In this document: piece by piece, positions 18,701-22,318 of the stretch
How the letters are laid out: each line of letters opens with the position of its first letter
How positions within the stretch are numbered: the stretch's first letter is position 1
Assembly (NCBI RefSeq): GCF_000485595.1
Contig: NW_014578089.1
Span: 10,952 to 33,269 of the forward strand
Reading direction: 5' to 3'
Length of the DNA: 22,318 bases
Origin: Priapulus caudatus
Lineage: Eukaryota > Priapulida > Priapulimorpha > Priapulimorphida > Priapulidae
Made by a program: the position numbers and the translations under genes
Notes under the pieces: model-generated
The model's database searches: none
What the model was told of the DNA's origin: nothing
What the model saw: only the letters and a program-made list of their open reading frames with translations

Positions 18701-21700
18701 ACGCCCACCTATGCGCAGATGGAGGGTAGGGGGAGGGTGGGGGGAGAAAGGTGGGGGAGTGGTGGAGGAAGGGGCGGGGGAGGGGGTGGGGGAGGGGGAA
18801 GGGGGAGGGTATGGGGGAGGGGCTCTAAATCAGCAAACAGGCATTCACTCCCTTTGTCACCAGTCAACAATCCATAGTTTAAGCCCCTCCAGTGAGGTCA
18901 AAAGGTTATCCGACCACTTACTCTTCGCATGTTATACAGCCAGCAACGGGACATTTCATGGTCCTCTTCCAAAAAGCCATACAAAATGCTCTATCACCGG
19001 CGAAACGGAAAAAAGTCTCTTTCAATGCGCTCCGTCAGACAATGTCCTCCAGAAAAATGTCTAACAATCGGGTGCCGCTGTGCCCATTGACCTGTGACCT
19101 GTGAAAAACCTCCAATTTCCGGCACAGTGATGGCCTTCCTCCGCTACATGATGCTATAGCACGCTATCACGAGCCTAGGTCGAGCACGGTCTCTAAGAGT
19201 GTGCCGCAATTCTGCAAATTTCCTCCCTATAACACTTTAAGTTTAAGGAGTGAATGATTCCACCACTTCTTGTTACACCTCTTGACCTGTGACTGTACCC
19301 CCAGCTCTGTCGGACCCGGTCCAAACTCCGTTTTGGACGAATTCCCCCCAACCGACCGCGAATATTGTGACCGTCACGATCGCCGCGGCTTAAGATTTGC
19401 TGGCCAACTGTTGAACGGATCGGACGACGAATCATGCGATTCTACACACGCCTTGCCAATCATGAAGCGTATGTGCGATCACCAGCGACAAAACGTCAGC
19501 TAAAACTGATAAGCTACACTCAAAGTGGGAGAATAAACTGAATATACTTTGTGACTTCCTGTGGCATGGTCTTCAATGGCAGGGCACCCCACATCTTCCC
19601 TAAGGCCCAAACATCTCTCTAGATGGGCCCCCGCCTGTTTGTGACCCCTACCCCATTCCCACACAACAATATTCTGTGGAGGAGGGGTTTTAGCAGACAC
19701 GTAATTTGGTTAAACACCAGCTCCTCAGAATAACCGCTGAAAACACAGTAAACGTGTTTCGAGTGACATTCTAACCATCAAAAATTGAGAGGCCCAGAAG
19801 AAGCGATATATTTGAACCTTTGAAAAAGTGCCGTACTGTCCAGGTCGGTGTGCCAAAAAAAAAGAATAGGAGAATATTCCTTCCCCCTGCAGGCAGTGGA
19901 AGAAAAACAAGTTCCAGACAATTTGAATGTCTCTGTCAGTCAGTCAGAGTCATGGTGGTGAATCGTAGTGTTAGTGTCTCAGTCATAGACAGGTGGTGAA
20001 TAATAGTTTGTTTGCATTAAATAAGTGTAGTTTTGCACTTCATGCAAATAAAAGTTTGTGAAAAAATAAAGAAAAGAAGTTATTTATCGCCTTTTTGTGT
20101 TCATAAAATGTTAGGCTACAGATGTGGCTAACAGGAATCCAAATTGGCTAATGAAAATTGATTCTGGCTAATTGTTTGGCTACAGAAAAAAAATCCTAGC
20201 TAGGGCCTTGAAGATACGACATAATATAAACAATATTTATAAAATAACACACATGTAAGCTATGTGAGGAACAAAGTGAAGTGGTTTAACTAGGTGTTAC
20301 TATAAAAGTCGTTTTACATTGCTGTTGGTAATAAGGAGGTCCACTGCCTGCAGGGATTCAACTTAGATACGATACTTGCACCTTGTCCAGCTTCCTATTG
20401 ATGCGTGTTGTATAAACCACAATGAGTAGCGCAGCATGTTGCAGCATAACCTGCGAGTTTTTTTGCGCAGCACTGTTCAGCACATTAATTATACACTTAC
20501 ACGTCTAGATCGATATCCAGAGCCTTGTGCGGGTCATTTGTCACACCCTCATCCTCATCGTCCGTCTCTTTAGCTCCCTGAAAACACATGTGACACGTAC
20601 ATAGCACTAAAGCTGGCTACGGACAAAAGATGCATGCTTTTCACCTATTCACACCCCATACAACGGTCCCTTACTGCTACGTATAATGCATGCAACATTC
20701 ACAAGATATTTTTAATGGGGACAAGCTACGTGAACAACAGCAATCATGAAGTTGTCATCGTTTGACATTTTGACAGTGATTCGTGCGGCGTGCACCGCGT
20801 GCGTGTAGAGAGGTGAACGAGAGACAGGCCTGTAGCTCACAGCCGTGCCTCCAGAGACCTCCGCCTTACTCTAGGAAGACCATTGAGTGGCAAGGGGAAT
20901 ACAAGCTGCTCTGTAAACCCAGCCACACGCTTCCAGCTAGCGGCAACTCCCTATTACTTAAATAAAGAACCTGCATAACTGATGGAAATCTGTAGGTTGA
21001 ACAGATCAATAGACATAGATTCGTCAATAGATATACTGACATATTACGTCTGCCAAATTAGTTATTATTTCACCTTTTTTTTTACAATAGCATTAAATCA
21101 CAGTGCCCAGCGAAGCACTGCACATCATAGTCTCGAGCGAGAAGCGAGATGAAATTAGCACTAGCATCTGTCTATGATGTGAATTGATGCTATATAGGCT
21201 GTATATAACTCACCTCAGGCAACTCTCCGACTTCTGTGTTGACAGCAAGCACCGCCGGGGGTTCCTCTTCCGTGTCGGAGTCCTCTTTACCCTTCTTCCC
21301 CTTCTTTTTCTTTTTCTTCTTCTTCTTTTTCTCTTGTGTATTAGACATTTTAATGTAGTCTTCTGACAATGGAAGCCCTGAAAAAAAAACAGAAAACGAG
21401 TTGATGCCACGGTTATCCATTGCCTTAAAAACCTTTCGTCGTGCACATAAAACAGAAATTTCGACACATTTCTGTCTGAATTTTTACTATAACTTTCGTG
21501 CCTGACTGAAGTAATGAATCATAAAGTGCACTGTAGCAAAAACATTTTTGCCCATTGCTGAATCGACATCCTACAGTGTGCAAGGAAGGCCTGGAATATC
21601 TTTGCGGGACCCAAATTCTACGTAACCACCCGATCGCTTCTCACAGCTCATTACTCTTGATGCCACTGAGCTATAAAGTCAGCGATCAAATGCTAGAGTG

Positions 21701-22247
21701 AGTAGCAGTAACAGCACATGTAGGACCAGTGTGACCTGCGGCCGCATCAACATCCCAGCCTGTGTCCGCACAACGTACCACAAACATAGTCTACTATACA
21801 GTCAGTGACAAACTTCTAGACTAAATAACAAAGGTACGAGCAAGGTCTCCCTAAATAAAGTCTACTATCCAGTCAGCGACAAACTTCTACAGTGAATAAC
21901 AGCATCGAATCTGCGCGCGCGACTCTCATCGATCACCATCAGCAGCATAGGACAGGTCAAGCTGAAGGCACGTGCAACGTACCCCTAAATAAACTCTCCT
22001 ATAAACTCTACATGCGTTTCACTTGCATGCGTTTTATCCTTATATTCCAGTTCGTAGAGTAAATAAGTGTGCGCGACTCACCTGTGATCTTCAGCGGCAC
22101 GGACAGGTCGAGCTGAGTGACAGGAATGTCGTCGACGTGAGAGTTGGCGGCGTCACCGCGGCGCTTCTTGCCCGGCTTACGCACGGCGACTTCGCCGCGC
22201 AGATAGTGAGGGTTCGTCGCCTGCTCGGCCTTACGCACCTCCCGCAT
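5715..22247 (-). CDS. AP3D1: AP-3 complex subunit delta (delta-adaptin), C-terminal half, 13 exons
   Basis: Delta is one of the two large subunits of the AP-3 adaptor, which sorts membrane cargo from endosomes/TGN to lysosomes and lysosome-related organelles, together with beta3, mu3 and sigma3. Thirteen minus-strand exons total 1808 nt (about 600 codons). All introns are GT-AG, and twelve exons join in phase. Diagnostic stretches are DIPVTQLDLSVPLK, NDPHKALDIDLD, DDIEFWLS, LDFNVLDSLN, VPFQLPAG, HDKLDFKL and SASLYSRSIQDHH, all in the order seen in vertebrate delta. The first exons encode the acidic/lysine-rich hinge (the region Pfam calls the AP3D1/BLVR domain). The last seven encode the C-terminal domain. 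The N-terminal trunk, promoter and start codon lie beyond 22247. One exon (13740-14029) is frame-disrupted here. The assignment is by remembered family similarity, not a search. Confidence 0.95.
5816..5940. other. AT-rich start of last AP3D1 intron
   Basis: Mostly A and T, with TTAATTAA-type words, immediately upstream (transcript sense) of the terminal exon acceptor. It probably serves as pyrimidine/branch-point context. No gene. Confidence 0.6.
6056..6200. repeat. Dispersed-repeat-like sequence with ~78-bp internal period
   Basis: AGAATGAACACCTGTCTATG at 6056 recurs, diverged, as GGAATGAGCATCTGACTATA near 6136. The layout (fixed-length blocks with paired AAGGAC/GTCCTT-like words) resembles non-coding dispersed repeats of invertebrates. 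A 75-codon minus frame across it is not supported as a gene. Confidence 0.4.
6401..6483 (-). CDS. AP3D1: AP3D1 exon, SLYSRSIQDHH segment
   Basis: 83 bp, phase 1 in and phase 0 out, acceptor TTTCTGTTGCAG and donor ACTTTG/GTGAGA. It encodes VVEAVDSSASLYSRSIQDHH and LALLVKTL. This is almost the same as VVERVDSCASMYSRSIQGHH and CLLVKK of vertebrate delta. The intron above it (6484-8778) carries the large foldback element. Confidence 0.96.
6484..7127. other. Intronic, unassigned
   Basis: Part of the 2.3-kb AP3D1 intron. An 80-codon minus frame at 6611-6853 has no recognisable motif and ends without splice support. Nothing else stands out. Confidence 0.5.
7128..7487. repeat. Diverged inverted-repeat region, possible old MITE
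   Basis: CCCATCATGCAGGGTTCATA at the left is roughly mirrored by ACAAACCCTGTCATGGGGGA at the right. Inside, CCAAAAATAAGGAC and GTACTAATAAG...TTTTTGG also form an inverted pair. Divergence is high and the edges are uncertain. Confidence 0.4.
7546..7684. repeat. Two tandem copies of a ~60-bp unit
   Basis: TACGGATACCGTAGATAGAG...CCGGACCTACATGAACCGGC at 7546-7606 recurs at 7634-7682 with several substitutions and indels. The intervening ATAGAAATCGCGTC segment reappears at 8738-8751, which suggests a dispersed family. Confidence 0.75.
7807..8531. mobile_element. 725-bp foldback transposon with 7-bp TSD
   Basis: Left arm 7807-8070 (264 bp) and right arm 8275-8531 (257 bp) are inverted copies, almost identical by eye with a few substitutions and short indels. 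The element starts CAAGAGCGTATA and ends TATACGCTCTTG. It is flanked by ATTATAT on both sides (7800-7806 and 8532-8538), a 7-bp direct duplication. The 204-bp centre has no coding capacity. It is non-autonomous, sits in an AP3D1 intron, and is probably young. The superfamily is not assignable by eye. Confidence 0.87.
8779..8903 (-). CDS. AP3D1: AP3D1 exon, FADLLAGGEL / NICFFTHFS segment
   Basis: 125 bp, phase 2 in and phase 1 out, acceptor TCTCGTTGCAG and donor TTCAG/GTGCGA. It encodes ETFADLLAGGELEYKNSI, then LRLTLTNICFFTHFS. Vertebrate delta has FAKLLESGDLSMSSIKV and LLAKICFHHHFS. An intronic 27-bp minisatellite begins only 18 bp upstream of the acceptor. Confidence 0.95.
8922..9124. repeat. 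27-bp minisatellite, ~7.5 copies
   Basis: Units of the form TCAACCACCCACACGTACAC plus CCCACTA repeat with a constant 27-bp period, varying at ACACG/ACATA and CTA/CCG. Because 27 is a multiple of 3, several frames stay open, giving false open frames on both strands. It ends 18 bp before the acceptor of exon 8779-8903. Confidence 0.95.
9125..9808. other. Intronic, unassigned
   Basis: Rest of the 905-bp AP3D1 intron. Mixed composition, no repeat longer than about 15 bp recognised, no gene. Confidence 0.55.
9809..9897 (-). CDS. AP3D1: AP3D1 exon, HDKLDFKL segment
   Basis: 89 bp, phase 0 in and phase 2 out, acceptor TTTCATGCAG and donor GACAG/GTACAC. It encodes TEDGSTNHDKLDFKL and GLPCSAFTLPTPHD. 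This aligns with DEGATHEKLDFRLHFSCSS and the following TTP of vertebrate delta. The last codon is split AG/G and gives arginine with the next exon. Confidence 0.94.
9898..10400. other. Intronic, unassigned
   Basis: AT-rich intron sequence left of the inverted-repeat element. A 65-codon minus frame at 10043-10240 has no recognisable domain. Confidence 0.55.
10401..10611. mobile_element. 211-bp MITE-like element with internal hairpins
   Basis: AGGGTCTATG...CCCCAGGGTACTGCCGG at the left is mirrored by the right end at about 10560-10611. Each arm contains its own palindrome, CCAGGGTAC-(9 nt)-GTACCCTGG. A 9-bp direct repeat, GTCGTAGTA, lies just outside (10384-10392 and 10616-10624). It may be a target duplication, but a few non-matching bases separate it from the arms. 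No coding sequence. Confidence 0.72.
10709..10840 (-). CDS. AP3D1: AP3D1 exon, VPFQLPAG / QKLRGTL segment
   Basis: 132 bp, phase 0 to phase 0, acceptor GCTTTCAG and donor GCG/GTATGC. It encodes GVKVPFQLPAGSSNQGQF and INHPQKLRGTLTYFIA. Vertebrate delta has PVPFQLPPGVSNEAQYVF and QKLKGTLSFIA at the same place. This is one of the best conserved exons in the window. Confidence 0.96.
10841..11675. other. Intronic, with short loose repeats and a poly-C tract
   Basis: A loosely repeated phrase (ATTTGCAAAAA...CA-AACAT.AAT.C.AATG) occurs around 10925, 10975, 11090 and 11512. C11-12 occurs near 11157-11166 and (GTAG)n near 11265. No gene. Confidence 0.5.
11676..11813 (-). CDS. AP3D1: AP3D1 exon, C-terminal domain strand region
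   Basis: 138 bp, phase 0 to phase 0. The acceptor is pyrimidine-rich, TGCTCTACCCGCAG, and the donor is GGG/GTGAGT. It encodes 46 residues starting TYETRVDATQKHRV, with VIVSVVFTNLTPY and LDFNVLDSLNTKL. These match TVAIVLENRSS and LSVLDSLNARM of vertebrate delta. It joins directly to VKL of the previous exon. Confidence 0.94.
11880..12800. repeat. Degenerate CAGRCACG minisatellite, ~0.9 kb
   Basis: Imperfect 8-11-bp units (GCAGACACG, GCAGGCACG, CATGCAGGCACG) fill the AP3D1 intron beyond exon 11676-11813. T is rare on the plus strand and stop codons are scarce, so long frames stay open on both strands (one of 443 codons). Their His/Arg/Ala/Thr or Cys/Val/Ala compositions are translations of the repeat. 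Confidence 0.93.
13022..13312. repeat. Degenerate CACACGTTATCAC tandem repeat
   Basis: About twenty variants of CGTTATCACAC / CGTTACCACAC with a 10-14-bp period. It abuts a (CA)n tract that leads into the exon copy at 13421. A different motif from the 11.9-12.8 kb array. Confidence 0.9.
13353..13390. repeat. (CA)n microsatellite
   Basis: Nearly pure CA, matched by a second CA tract at 13678-13715. Each CA tract precedes one of the two copies of the AP3D1 exon end, so it is probably part of the duplicated unit. Confidence 0.93.
13421..13506 (-). pseudogene. Partial, diverged tandem copy of AP3D1 exon 13740-14029
   Basis: CTTGACGTTGCTGTTCT at 13421 repeats 13743-13759. Similarity continues through CAGCAGAC, GAAGCTGGAC, GACAGCGACCTGCTC and GTGCTGACGACGGGA to about 13506. 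Relative to the real exon it has at least three short indels and no clean GTGAG donor, so it cannot encode the LLGENSNVKL segment in one frame. It corresponds to the 3' ~85 bp of the exon plus flanking CA repeat. It may be a decayed duplicate or a false duplication in the assembly. Confidence 0.85.
13678..13715. repeat. (CA)n microsatellite beside exon donor
   Basis: CA tract 25 bp below the donor of exon 13740-14029. On the transcript it is a GU-rich intron start. It is equivalent to the tract at 13353-13390. Confidence 0.93.
13740..14029 (-). CDS. AP3D1: AP3D1 exon, end of hinge and start of C-terminal domain; frame broken
   Basis: Acceptor CTTCTCCAG, donor CAAGCTG/GTGAGA, both plausible. 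The flanking exons demand phase 0 at both ends, but the length is 290 bp (2 mod 3). The 5' frame (KSKKIVANE) stops at 13955-13957. A middle frame is open from 14013 to 13837 and encodes a basic RRRKEKAARQQEGRD hinge. The 3' frame, open from 13925, encodes IFNGATPQTPVV and FRLLGENSNVKL. The last of these matches the YSLLAENSYVKM segment of vertebrate delta. One net base loss, or two single-base gains, would restore continuity. Possible causes are consensus indels, a real mutation, or an unrecognised micro-intron. Diverged copies of both ends occur nearby. Confidence 0.83.
14033..14370. repeat. Two tandem copies (~165-175 bp) beginning at the exon acceptor
   Basis: Unit 1 (14033-14195) and unit 2 (about 14196-14370) share GATACTTCACGAGT, AAAACCTGG, AGATGCTG, ACGACTGATAACTG and GTGATAGTAGATGACAGG in order, with many 1-3-bp indels. 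Unit 1 starts at the acceptor region of exon 13740-14029. Confidence 0.88.
14371..14641. other. Intronic, unassigned
   Basis: AT-rich sequence with a C10 tract near 14551. From about 14585 it resembles 18030-18110, so this end belongs to a dispersed repeat. No gene. Confidence 0.5.
14642..14739. repeat. 27-bp direct repeats flanking a telomere-like tract
   Basis: TTTGCATAATTTACCCTCGG plus AAGAACC occurs at 14642-14668 and again, identical, at 14713-14739. Between them lie three AACCCT units (14696-14713), the (TTAGGG)n motif common to most animals. Confidence 0.9.
14753..14885. repeat. Third, more diverged copy of the acceptor-side unit
   Basis: GCGACGCGGTTAGG, CGCTGATGCTCCACGAG, CACGACCGATAACCGA and GATAGCAGACGA follow the same order as the units at 14033-14370. 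The preceding GATTACTTGGGGAAAC resembles the exon acceptor region GATTTCTGGAGAAGC. Confidence 0.75.
14886..15248. other. Intronic, unassigned
   Basis: No supported gene. An open frame at 14794-15033 begins inside a repeat copy and has no recognisable domain. A C10 tract lies near 15211. Confidence 0.5.
15249..15434 (-). CDS. AP3D1: AP3D1 exon with DDIEFWLS motif
   Basis: 186 bp (62 residues), phase 0 to phase 0, acceptor ATTTCAG and donor AAAG/GTGTGC. It opens MDDIEFWLSGVDAAQQ. As I recall, vertebrate delta has a comparable D.(D/E)FWLS motif before a proline-rich linker. Here too a Pro/Ala-rich linker follows (APPAAAMPTPT), then EDDVDVGK. The linker has little similarity elsewhere and is probably disordered. 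Confidence 0.9.
15673..15706. repeat. (CT)n microsatellite
   Basis: Pure CT in the intron between exons 16438-16527 and 15249-15434. On the transcript it is (AG)n. Confidence 0.96.
15945..16432. repeat. Degenerate GTACAAG minisatellite, ~0.5 kb
   Basis: About fifty units of 9-10 bp, GTACAAGAGA / GTACAAGGGT / GTACAAAGGT, with longer-order groupings. It ends 5 bp below the exon donor at 16438. The Leu/Tyr/Cys/Ser/Val-rich minus frames and the Lys/Val/Tyr/Arg plus frame are translations of the repeat. Confidence 0.95.
16438..16527 (-). CDS. AP3D1: AP3D1 exon, 30-residue hinge segment
   Basis: Exactly 90 bp, phase 0 to phase 0, acceptor TGTTTAG. The donor is AAA/GTGTGT, a weaker donor with no A at +4. 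It encodes KHKKKRRTESTEVTTT and an acidic LPDENHVGLDEKK. The poorly conserved hinge makes this exon individually weak. Its phase, its basic start, and its position between two clear exons support it. The GTACAAG minisatellite starts within 10 bp of the donor. Confidence 0.84.
16528..17071. other. AP3D1 intron, unassigned
   Basis: Ordinary AT-rich intron of 544 bp. It starts (transcript sense) with the telomere-like GTAGGGTTAGGG donor context. Nothing else seen. Confidence 0.6.
17072..17246 (-). CDS. AP3D1: AP3D1 exon, hinge with second basic cluster
   Basis: Enters in phase 2 after CTTCGCAG, completing valine and giving PLDDSEKL, which matches PLADSEKL of vertebrate delta. A Thr/Pro/Ala-rich spacer follows (TANTPTATPSTPPP), then a basic KKKHHSKKETEKKHKREK tail. 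It leaves in phase 0. The donor GTAGGG runs into TTAGGG, so the intron starts inside a telomere-like motif. Confidence 0.92.
17321..17400. repeat. TAATAATTAA tandem repeat, AT-only
   Basis: About 80 bp almost free of G and C, with a 10-12-bp period of TAATTAATAA words and partial mirror symmetry. It lies 75 bp upstream of the acceptor for exon 17072-17246. Confidence 0.92.
17401..18180. other. Intronic; includes a dispersed-repeat copy
   Basis: Open frames on both strands (up to 111 codons) have no recognisable domains. 18030-18110 matches 14585-14700 (CGCCTTTGAGTCCATCATG, TTACCCTC-type words), so at least that part is a dispersed repeat. Confidence 0.5.
18185..18275. repeat. (GT)n-rich tract, first copy
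   Basis: Interrupted TG/GTGCG run ending GTGTGAGGTACTGTAA. The same ending closes the tract at 18470-18540, so the two are probably related by duplication. Confidence 0.85.
18470..18540. repeat. (GCGT)n-rich tract, second copy
   Basis: GCGTGCGTGCGCGTGCGTGC-type alternating purine-pyrimidine run, followed by GTGCGTGAGGTACTGTAA. It could adopt Z-DNA. Confidence 0.88.
18718..18826 (+). repeat. Guanine-rich tract with G-quadruplex potential
   Basis: Roughly 109 bp with more than a dozen runs of three or more G separated by one to six bases. It lies in the largest AP3D1 intron on the non-template-of-RNA-like strand; the AP3D1 transcript is C-rich here. The Gly/Arg-rich plus frames are not genes. 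Confidence 0.92.
18827..19304. other. Intronic, unassigned
   Basis: No supported gene. Phrases like TTGACCTGTGACCTGTGA (19087-19104) and CTTGACCTGTGACTGTAC (19281-19298) form a loose direct repeat. Confidence 0.45.
19305..19503 (+). other. Possible plus-strand terminal exon or element fragment inside AP3D1 intron
   Basis: An acceptor-like CTGTACCCCCAG precedes an open frame (phase 2) running to TAA at 19501-19503 (SVGPGPNSVLDEFPPTDREY at its start). An AATAAA follows at 19532-19537. Composition is mixed rather than repeat-like. I recognise no family and see no upstream exon on this strand. It may be chance, a decayed gene or mobile-element fragment, or an antisense nested gene. Confidence 0.22.
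19540..20500. other. Start-side of the 3.3-kb AP3D1 intron, unassigned
   Basis: Low-complexity phrases (GTCAGTCAGTCAGAGTCATG near 19937; repeated GGCTAA/GGCTACA at 20113-20180) suggest old repeats. No gene. Confidence 0.5.
20501..20577 (-). CDS. AP3D1: AP3D1 exon, acidic segment with ALDIDLD motif
   Basis: A 77-bp exon, phase 0 in and phase 2 out, acceptor TTTTCAG and donor GT/GTAAGTG. It encodes GAKETDDEDEGVTNDPHKA followed by LDIDLD, matching DEDDKDPNDPYRALDIDLD of vertebrate delta. Reading through the donor gives an immediate stop (GTG TAA). The split valine codon is completed by C from the next exon (17246). Confidence 0.95.
20578..21213. other. AP3D1 intron with small hairpin
   Basis: Mostly ordinary. 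CACATCATAG (21121-21130) and CTATGATGTG (21172-21181) form a 10-bp inverted repeat around a purine-rich loop about 30 bp before the exon donor (genomic right side). ATATTTTTAATGGGGA near 20706 is shared with 3048-3063. Confidence 0.5.
21214..21377 (-). CDS. AP3D1: AP3D1 exon, lysine-rich hinge
   Basis: Follows a T9 tract plus CAG acceptor, enters in phase 1 and leaves in phase 0 at CCTGAG/GTGAGT. It begins GLPLSEDYIK, matching GLPLSDQYVK of vertebrate delta. An uninterrupted run of ten lysines follows, then GKKGK and an acidic segment (EDSDTEEE). The lysine run uses mixed AAA/AAG codons. The basic-then-acidic layout is typical of the delta hinge. Confidence 0.94.
21787..21995. repeat. Tandem intron repeat carrying an exon remnant
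   Basis: CTACTATACAGTCAGTGACA...CTTCTAGACTAAATAAC (21787-21829) recurs at 21858-21900. The trailing phrase GTACGAGCAAGGTCTCCCTAAATAAA recurs as CACGTGCAACGTACCCCTAAATAAA by 21993. A third diverged trace (AAAGTCAGCGATCAAATGCT) lies near 21676. The second unit includes 21914-21966, which resembles the adjacent AP3D1 exon. Confidence 0.8.
21914..21966 (-). pseudogene. Decayed copy of the 3' end of AP3D1 exon 22082-22247
   Basis: GCGCGACTC...GATCA..ATCAGC.GCA..GGACAGGTC.AGCTGA follows the same order as 22069-22118, across the donor site. On the minus strand the copy still reads QLDLS, then diverges and stops. Its donor GT context is altered, so it is not a usable exon. Confidence 0.7.
22082..22247 (-). 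CDS. AP3D1: AP3D1 exon (first in window), hinge start
   Basis: Starts in phase 0 after a TTTCAG acceptor and ends in phase 1 at CACAG/GTGAGT. It encodes 55 residues beginning MREVRKAEQATNPHYL and including DDIPVTQLDLSVPLKI. Vertebrate delta has a matching EQ.ANP.YL segment followed by ESIPVIQIDLSVPLK. The initial ATG is an internal methionine, not the start of translation. A basic patch (KPGKKRR) sits between the two conserved blocks. A decayed copy of the donor end lies at 21914-21966. Confidence 0.94.
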
Positions 22248-22318
22248 CTGAAAGCAATTACGTCACGGTAAAAGTTAGAAAAAAAATGTAAGTGATTCTG
22301 TTCATTTTTTTTACGGTT
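22248..22318 (-). other. Start of the next AP3D1 intron upstream
   Basis: 71 bp left of the window edge in transcript sense, ending TTTCAG at the acceptor of exon 22082-22247. The exon before it is not in the window. Confidence 0.85.

Noticed and set aside
18611-19064. Gly/Arg-rich plus-strand frames resembling RGG proteins
   Set aside because: They are translations of the guanine-rich tract at 18718-18826 with unrelated tails in each frame.
1-22318. CRISPR arrays, bacterial operons, phage genes, rRNA or tRNA genes
   Set aside because: The window is animal intron/exon DNA. The tandem repeats are contiguous and lack regular unique spacers, and no tRNA cloverleaf or rRNA segment was recognised.

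Overview
This is eukaryotic, intron-rich animal DNA: GT-AG introns of 0.5-3.3 kb, abundant microsatellites, and several short inverted-repeat elements. Only one gene can be supported. It is the 3' half of the gene for the delta subunit of the AP-3 adaptor complex (AP3D1, delta-adaptin), on the minus strand. Thirteen exons run from 22247 down to the stop codon at 5715-5717. They cover the lysine-rich hinge and the whole C-terminal domain. The N-terminal adaptin trunk lies outside the window, above 22247. Similarity to vertebrate delta-adaptin, the intron density and the short TTAGGG-type arrays fit a bilaterian invertebrate, possibly marine. I cannot place the phylum from this window.

Layout: 1-5714 is the region downstream of the gene (3' UTR and intergenic). 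It contains four inverted-repeat structures, including a 211-bp element flanked by TTAA, and long (CT)n and CAG/CTG repeats. 5715-22247 is AP3D1. Its introns carry a 725-bp foldback element with a 7-bp target-site duplication, a 211-bp inverted-repeat element, and several minisatellites (27-bp at 8.9-9.1 kb, CAGRCACG-like at 11.9-12.8 kb, CGTTATCAC-like at 13.0-13.3 kb, GTACAAG-like at 15.9-16.4 kb). There are also short telomere-like tracts and a 100-bp guanine-rich tract.

Twelve of the thirteen exons join with consistent splice phases. The exception is 13740-14029. It is clearly orthologous at its 3' end, but its reading frame is broken in this sequence. It sits beside a diverged tandem copy of its own 3' end (13421-13506), and its acceptor border is repeated further out. 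The first exon in the window also has a decayed copy of its donor end about 155 bp downstream in its intron. Repeated local duplication of exon/intron borders inside one gene is the most distinctive feature here, together with the question of how much of it is assembly error. I found no new multi-gene system.
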